From positions 62,001 through 126,000 of the forward strand of contig NZ_AFOY02000017.1 of assembly GCF_000217955.3 (NCBI RefSeq): a stretch of 64,000 nucleotides of DNA. Direction: 5' to 3'. The translations under genes and the position numbers were made by a program. The notes under the pieces are model-generated. The model was given only the letters and a program-made list of their open reading frames with translations. It had not been told where the DNA came from and did not search any database. Positions 59,186 through 64,000 of this stretch are shown here, piece by piece. Positions within the stretch are counted from its first letter, which is position 1; the number at the start of each line of letters is the position of its first letter. Source of the DNA: Pseudomonas fluorescens HK44 (GTDB lineage: Bacteria; Pseudomonadota; Gammaproteobacteria; Pseudomonadales; Pseudomonadaceae).

Positions 59186-60180
59186 GGCGTACGAGGCTCT
59201 GGTTGTGCAGCAGCGAGGCGTTCCAGGGCCGGTACGCAGAGATTCATCAGTAGCACTGCAAAGGCCACCCCGTCGGGATAGCCGCCCCAGGCTCGAATCA
59301 GGTAGGTCAGCAGGCCGACGCCCGCGCCGAACATCAGGCGGGCTTTGGGGTTCTTCGCTCCGGACACCGGTTCGGTCACGATAAAGAATGCCCCGAGCAT
59401 GCTCGCGCCTGTCAGCAAGTGAAAGAGCGGGGAGCCGTGGGAGTCCGAGCCCGAGCCGTTCCAGCACAGCAGACTGATGACGAACAGGCTGCCGAGCATG
59501 CCGACGGGGGCATGCCAGCTGAACACCCGCTGCTGTAACAGGAAAGCGCCGCCGGCGAGGAAGGCCAGGTTGACCCATTCGATACCTTTGCCGCCAACGT
59601 GGCCAAACGCCGGGTTACCGGCGAAGAGTTCGTCGATGGTCAGGCTTTTGTTGATTCGCAGGCTATCCAGCGCCGTGGCCGTCACCCAGGCGTCGGGCTG
59701 TTCGACACCGCTGAAATTGAAACCGAAAATCTGTTGCAGGCCAGCGAGCAGATTCATCCCGTGGGACGTCGGCCAGTGGGTCATCTGTCGCGGGAAACAC
59801 ACCAGCACCAGCGCAAAACCGAGCATGGCCGGATTGAACGGGTTTTTGCCAACGCCACCATAAAGGTGCTTGCCGAAAAACATCGCGAATGCCGCAGCAC
59901 TGACCGTCAGCCACCATGGACAGTAAGGCGGTAACGCCAGCGCCAGCAAGGTGGCGCTGACCAACGCGCTGCCGTCGCTTAACGCAGGCTTGAGCGGGTA
60001 TTTGCGCAAGCGCAGCACCAGCGCTTCAACCGCCAACGCGCTGGCGCAGGCCAGCAGCAGATTGATCGGAACGCCCCAGCCAAATAACCAGAACAACACC
60101 AGCATGCCCGGCACGGTGGCCAGTAAAACCCGCTTCATCGCCTGTTGCAGGCGATCATCGACCGGTTCAAGGGGCGACAT
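59182..60180 (-). CDS. rnfD: Rnf/Rsx electron-transport complex subunit D
   Basis: A protein of 332 residues with about eight membrane segments. Family strings: FFGKHLYGGVGKNPFNPAML and GGYPDGVAFAVLLMNLCVP. The covalent FMN region reads DAWVTATALDSL, where most RnfD have a SGAT-type motif; the Thr is kept but the SG is VT. It overlaps rnfB by 14 bases. Confidence 0.9.
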   Translation of the reverse strand: MSPLEPVDDRLQQAMKRVLLATVPGMLVLFWLFGWGVPINLLLACASALAVEALVLRLRKYPLKPALSDGSALVSATLLALALPPYCPWWLTVSAAAFAMFFGKHLYGGVGKNPFNPAMLGFALVLVCFPRQMTHWPTSHGMNLLAGLQQIFGFNFSGVEQPDAWVTATALDSLRINKSLTIDELFAGNPAFGHVGGKGIEWVNLAFLAGGAFLLQQRVFSWHAPVGMLGSLFVISLLCWNGSGSDSHGSPLFHLLTGASMLGAFFIVTEPVSGAKNPKARLMFGAGVGLLTYLIRAWGGYPDGVAFAVLLMNLCVPALERLAAAQPEPRTP

Positions 60181-61381
60181 AGGCGTTTACCTGGCGCTCG
60201 GCTTCGCAGAGCCTTTCGCGGGCCTTGGCCAGGAGCTCCGCCGGCGTATCAGGATGCCGCTCGAGCTTGCTGACATCGGCGCGGGCATAAGCCAGTTCGG
60301 TTTTCAGTTGCCGCAGTTGAGCGTCGATGGGGCGTTTTTCGACGCGTACCAGATCGGGTGCCGGTTTTTCGCTGGCGCCTTCGGCATCGTGCAACGCCTG
60401 CTCGGCTTGAGCCAGGGCTGCGCTGAGCGCTTCCAGTTGCTCGGCCGGGGCTTCACTGGCCTGGGCTTTTTTCAGCTCGGCGCGACGCATCGCCAGCTGG
60501 ATTTTCGCGCGTTTGAGTTCCGCGTCGTTGGGCGGCGCCGTCGGTTGTGCAGGTGCTGAAGGCACAGTGCTTTCGAGTTGTGCCAGGGCCTGCTCGGCGG
60601 CTTCGAACTGCTGCTGCAAAATGATCAGTTGCGACTGCTGTTCGAAGGTCGGTGGATGCCCGAATGCCTTCAGCGATTTGTTCAACTGTGCGCGGCTCAT
60701 CGCCACATCGATCTTGGCTTTTTTCAGCGCGGCATCGGCGGCAGCGGCTTTTTGTGCCTGAACCCGGGCTATGGCGTCTTGCAGCGGGGTGTTGCTGGCG
60801 TCGCTGTGTTGCGCGGCTTTTTGCGCGCGGGCCAGTCGTTCGGCGTGCTTTTGCTCTTCCTCACGGCGCAGGCGCGCATTGCGCTGTTCGAAGCGCTGCC
60901 TTGCGTGATCGCGTTTGGCGGTGCGTGCCTGCAGTTCTTCGGGCGTGAATGCCAGACCACCGATAATCGGCAGCACCTTGGCCGAGGGCAAAGGATGCAT
61001 TTCGATGCAATCCACCGGGCAGGGGGCTACGCACAGATCGCAGCCGGTGCATTCGTCGATAAGCACCGTGTGCATCAGTTTTGCCGCGCCGACAATCGCG
61101 TCGATCGGGCAGGCCTGAATGCACTTGGTGCAGCCGATGCATTCGGCTTCACGGATAAATGCAATTTGCGCCGGTGCCGAGCCACGGCTGACGTCCAGTT
61201 CCAGCACCGGGATTTTCAGCAGTTCGGCCAGCGCTGAAATGGTCTCGTTACCGCCCGGCGGGCACTTGTTGATTGCCTCGCCATTGGCAATGCCTTCAGC
61301 GTAGGGCTTGCATCCGGGGTGGCCGCATTTGCCGCATTGGGTCTGCGGCAGGAGTGCGTCGATACGTTGAATCAGACTCAT
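60167..61381 (-). CDS. rnfB: Rnf/Rsx subunit B, unusual: no membrane anchor, long coiled-coil tail
   Basis: A protein of 404 residues; typical RnfB has about 190. It starts directly at the Fe-S part (LLPQTQCGKCGHPGCKPYAE, four-Cys 4Fe-4S) with no N-terminal membrane helix, then a two-cluster ferredoxin domain (ECIGCTKCIQACPIDAI and ECTGCDLCVAPCPVDCIEM) to about residue 135. The remaining 250 residues are Ala/Gln/Lys-rich coiled coil with repeats (LKKAKIDVAMSRAQLNKS; LKRAKIQLAMRRAELKKA) like the tail of RnfC proteins. No rnfC gene follows. The start overlaps the rnfA stop as ATGA. Confidence 0.88.
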   Translation of the reverse strand: MSLIQRIDALLPQTQCGKCGHPGCKPYAEGIANGEAINKCPPGGNETISALAELLKIPVLELDVSRGSAPAQIAFIREAECIGCTKCIQACPIDAIVGAAKLMHTVLIDECTGCDLCVAPCPVDCIEMHPLPSAKVLPIIGGLAFTPEELQARTAKRDHARQRFEQRNARLRREEEQKHAERLARAQKAAQHSDASNTPLQDAIARVQAQKAAAADAALKKAKIDVAMSRAQLNKSLKAFGHPPTFEQQSQLIILQQQFEAAEQALAQLESTVPSAPAQPTAPPNDAELKRAKIQLAMRRAELKKAQASEAPAEQLEALSAALAQAEQALHDAEGASEKPAPDLVRVEKRPIDAQLRQLKTELAYARADVSKLERHPDTPAELLAKARERLCEAERQVNAYVAP

Positions 61382-61965
61382 GTTTTGATCAGTCCGCTGA
61401 AGCCGAGAAAGGCCACTGCGATCAGTCCGGCGCTGATCAGGTCGATCGGCAGGCCACGAAAGGGCAGGGGCACATCGTTATTGAGAGTGCGCTGACGCAG
61501 GTCGCTGAACAGACTCAGCACCAGCCAGAAACCCAGCCCGGCGCCAAGACACAGCGTTGCGTGATAACCCAAACCACTGTCGCCTTGCATGCCGAACAGG
61601 CTTAGCCCCAGCAGGCCAGCGTTGCCCAGCAGCAACGGCCACAAGCCGTTGAATGGTAACCGCGGCAGGGCACGCGCCAGCAGATTCAGCACCGGGGTAA
61701 TCAGCAGCACGCTCAAGGGCAAAAACACAAACAGGTACAAGGACGCCAGACCCAACGGTATCAATAGCCAGTAATAAGCCGCGTAACCCAGAAGGCCGCT
61801 GAGCAACATCAGGGAGGTGGTCGCAATGCCCAGGGCATGAACCTGACGACGCTCGATGGCAGGTTCACGCGTCGATTGCATCAACGGATCGACACCCAGC
61901 GGCCAGTGCACGATGACGTTATTGATCAGGGCGGTGCTGATGAGCGTGAGCAGAATGTCGGTCAT
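61378..61965 (-). CDS. rnfA: Rnf/Rsx electron-transport complex subunit A
   Basis: A protein of 195 residues with six hydrophobic segments; start MTDILLTLISTALINNVIVH, where NNVI carries the conserved context of the RnfA family, and later LPFNGLWPLLLGNAGLLGLS. Usual RnfA ligands for the 2Fe-2S cluster (a Cys in each half-repeat) are not obvious: only one Cys, in HATLCLGAGLGFWL, is present. First gene of the operon. Confidence 0.88.
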   Translation of the reverse strand: MTDILLTLISTALINNVIVHWPLGVDPLMQSTREPAIERRQVHALGIATTSLMLLSGLLGYAAYYWLLIPLGLASLYLFVFLPLSVLLITPVLNLLARALPRLPFNGLWPLLLGNAGLLGLSLFGMQGDSGLGYHATLCLGAGLGFWLVLSLFSDLRQRTLNNDVPLPFRGLPIDLISAGLIAVAFLGFSGLIKT

Positions 61966-62034
61966 GGGCGTGCCGGGTTGAGCGAACGGGCCTGTGCTTA
62001 AAGATTAGGCATTATCCGGCAAGCAGATATGAAA

Positions 62035-62068
62035 ATCCCACCGCCGCGAGTCAGCGCGACGGTGGGAT
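62035..62068 (-). terminator. Rho-independent terminator of metG
   Basis: ATCCCACCG (62035-62043) pairs with CGGTGGGAT (62060-62068), and the minus strand continues with TTTTC. It lies 18 bases after the metG stop. Confidence 0.75.
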
Positions 62069-62085
62069 CGGTTCAGCCAGGCACC

Positions 62086-64000
62086 TTACTTGATGCGCTG
62101 ACCCGGCTTGGCGCCGCTGTCCGGGCTCAACAGGTAGATTTCTTCGCCGCCAGGGCCGGCCGCCATGACCATGCCTTCGGACATTCCGAAGCGCATTTTG
62201 CGTGGTTTAAGGTTGGCGATCATCATCGTCAGACGACCTTCAAGCTTGGCCGGGTCCGGATAAGCGCTCTTGATGCCGGAGAACACGTTGCGTTGCTCGT
62301 CACCGATATCCAGGGTCAGGCGCAGCAGCTTGTCCGCACCTTCCACGGCTTCGGCCTTGAGGATCAGGGCCACCCGCAGGTCGACGGCAGCAAAGGTATC
62401 GAACTCGATCTCTGGCGACAGCGGATCCTTGGCCAGTTCGCCATTCCCTTGTGGGGCGGCATCGCCGGTGTCGGTCTGGCTGGCGGCCAGGTCTTCTTTC
62501 GAAGCGTCGGTCATGGCTTGCACCTTGACCGGGTCGATACGCGTCATCAACGGTTTGAACTCGTTCAGCTGATGGTTGCTGAGCAGGGTTGCGTGATCGT
62601 TCCAGGTCAGCGGCGCGACATTGAGGAACGCCTCGGCATCGGCGGCCAGCAACGGCAGCACGGGCTTGAGGAAGATCACCAGTTGGCGGAACAGGTTGAC
62701 GCCCAGGGCGCAGATCGCCTGGACTTCGTCTTGCTTGCCTTCCTGTTTGTTCAGCGACCATGGCGCCTTGTCGGCGATCCAGGCGTTGGCACGGTCGGCC
62801 AGGCCCATGATTTCGCGCATGGCACGGGCGAAGTCGCGAGCCTCGTAAGCCTCGGCGATGCTTGGCGCAGCGGCCAGGAACGCTTCGGTCAGCTCTGGCG
62901 CGGCATTACCGGCCACCAGCACTCCGGCGTTGCCTTTGTGGATGAAGCCTGCGCAGCGGCTGGCGATGTTGACGACTTTGCCGACCAGGTCGGAGTTGAC
63001 CTTCTGCACGAAGTCTTCGAGGTTCAGGTCGAGGTCGTCGACGCCACGGCCGAGTTTGGCGGCGTAGTAGTAACGCAGGTATTCCGGCGACAGGTGGTCC
63101 AGGTACGTCCGGGCCTTGATAAAGGTGCCGCGGGACTTGGACATCTTCTGGCCGTTGACGGTCAGGTAGCCGTGTACGTTGATACCGGTCGGCTTGCGGT
63201 AGCCCGCGCCTTCAAGCATGGCTGGCCAGAACAGTGCGTGGAAGTTGACGATGTCCTTGCCGATGAAGTGGTACAGCTCGGCGGTGGAGTCCTTGGCCCA
63301 GTAGGCGTCGAAGTCCAGTTCGGGACGACGTGCGCAGAGGTTCTTGAAGCTCGCCATGTAGCCGATCGGCGCGTCCAGCCAGACGTAGAAGTACTTGCCT
63401 GGCTCGTCAGGGATTTCGAAACCGAAGTACGGCGCATCGCGGGAGATATCCCACTGCTGCAGGCCGACATCCAGCCATTCGGCGATCTTGTTTGCGACCG
63501 CGTCTTGCAGGGTGCCGCTGCGGGTCCATTCCTGCAGCATGTGCTGGAAGTCCGGCAGCTTGAAGAAGAAGTGCTGGGAATCCTTGAGCACCGGCGTGGC
63601 GCCAGAGATCGCCGACTTCGGATCTTTCAGGTCGGTAGGCGCGTAGGTGGCACCGCATTTTTCGCAGTTGTCGCCGTACTGGTCTTCAGTGCCGCACTTC
63701 GGGCAGGTGCCCTTGATGAAGCGGTCGGCCAGGAACATTTTCTTTTCCGGGTCGAAATACTGGGTGATCGAGCGCGTGGCGATGTGCCCGGCGTCGCGCA
63801 GCTTCAGGTAGATCTGGCTCGACAGCTCACGGTTTTCTTCGGCGTGAGTGGAGTGGAAGTTGTCGAAGTCCACCAGGAACTCGGCAAAGTCGGCGCTGTG
63901 TTCAGCCTGGACGTTGGCGATCAGTTGTTCCGGGGTGATGCCTTCTTTTTCTGCGCGCAACATGATGGCCGATCCGTGGGCGTCGTCCGCGCAGACGTAA
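62086..64000 (-). CDS. metG: Methionyl-tRNA synthetase, start cut by window edge
   Basis: About 638 residues are visible; roughly the first 45, with the HIGH motif, lie beyond the right edge. The first visible residues are YVCADDAHGSAIMLRAEKEG. The zinc knuckle CPKCGTEDQYGDNCEKCGA, the KMSKS loop (NGQKMSKSRGTFI) and the C-terminal EMAP/tRNA-binding domain (about last 110 residues, from EIEFDTFAAVDLRVALIL) are present. It charges tRNA-Met. The gene ends with its own terminator. Confidence 0.96.
   Translation of the reverse strand, partial: YVCADDAHGSAIMLRAEKEGITPEQLIANVQAEHSADFAEFLVDFDNFHSTHAEENRELSSQIYLKLRDAGHIATRSITQYFDPEKKMFLADRFIKGTCPKCGTEDQYGDNCEKCGATYAPTDLKDPKSAISGATPVLKDSQHFFFKLPDFQHMLQEWTRSGTLQDAVANKIAEWLDVGLQQWDISRDAPYFGFEIPDEPGKYFYVWLDAPIGYMASFKNLCARRPELDFDAYWAKDSTAELYHFIGKDIVNFHALFWPAMLEGAGYRKPTGINVHGYLTVNGQKMSKSRGTFIKARTYLDHLSPEYLRYYYAAKLGRGVDDLDLNLEDFVQKVNSDLVGKVVNIASRCAGFIHKGNAGVLVAGNAAPELTEAFLAAAPSIAEAYEARDFARAMREIMGLADRANAWIADKAPWSLNKQEGKQDEVQAICALGVNLFRQLVIFLKPVLPLLAADAEAFLNVAPLTWNDHATLLSNHQLNEFKPLMTRIDPVKVQAMTDASKEDLAASQTDTGDAAPQGNGELAKDPLSPEIEFDTFAAVDLRVALILKAEAVEGADKLLRLTLDIGDEQRNVFSGIKSAYPDPAKLEGRLTMMIANLKPRKMRFGMSEGMVMAAGPGGEEIYLLSPDSGAKPGQRIK

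Overview
The window is a stretch of chromosome from a fluorescent-group Pseudomonas. The evidence is gene order and protein sequence. The runs argF / grxD / bfr / bfd / peroxiredoxin / rnt / pyrC / motY / argG and nth / rnf / metG, together with aauR-aauS-aatPMQJ and glpF-glpK-glpR-glpD, follow the Pseudomonas core layout. High-GC codon use and many Pseudomonas REP-type palindromes between genes agree. No rRNA, tRNA, CRISPR array, insertion sequence or prophage was seen. Both ends cut through genes: a glutamate-synthase-like gene on the left and metG on the right.

Region by region. (1) 1-11.3 kb is a signalling block. A LuxR-type regulator precedes the glutamate-synthase-like gene. A leftward operon then encodes two response regulators with GGDEF-EAL domains, a secreted di-haem cytochrome c peroxidase, a membrane histidine kinase and a receiver-kinase hybrid. 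A degenerate HD-GYP response regulator is divergent, behind a good sigma-54 promoter. Three proteins of the operon share one unusual receiver domain, so this looks like a redox or peroxide to c-di-GMP signalling module. (2) 11.4-17.3 kb holds a Nudix hydrolase, the stump of a LysE exporter, a GNAT enzyme, metR/metE and a secreted alpha/beta hydrolase. (3) 17.4-24.7 kb is a tightly coupled six-gene leftward operon: HAD phosphatase, class III aminotransferase, esterase, FemAB/GNAT-like acyltransferase, sensor kinase and sigma-54 activator. It has a sigma-54 promoter and an upstream palindrome. This is the best candidate for an undescribed small-molecule system. (4) 24.9-29.2 kb has an OmpV-like porin, a fatty-acid desaturase, an arginase-fold protein coupled to two small drug/metabolite transporter genes, and glpM. 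(5) 29.2-36.2 kb is the acidic amino acid uptake system AatJQMP with its two-component system AauSR; its promoter and AauR sites can be read directly. (6) 36.3-41.5 kb is the glycerol regulon. (7) 41.9-54.9 kb is mostly core metabolism, iron storage, oxidative defence, arginine and pyrimidine synthesis, and the flagellar stator protein MotY with a FliA-type promoter. (8) 54.9-56.2 kb is an AT-rich patch with one unknown membrane protein, followed by an orphan NarL-type regulator. (9) 57-64 kb has a tiny PA3496-like protein, nth, and an rnf operon that lacks rnfC and whose RnfB is unusually long, then metG.

The window therefore combines sensing (four two-component or c-di-GMP modules), nutrient uptake controlled by sigma-54 (glutamate/aspartate) and by GlpR (glycerol), and ordinary housekeeping. 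All assignments rest on reading sequence motifs and gene order; no database search was run.
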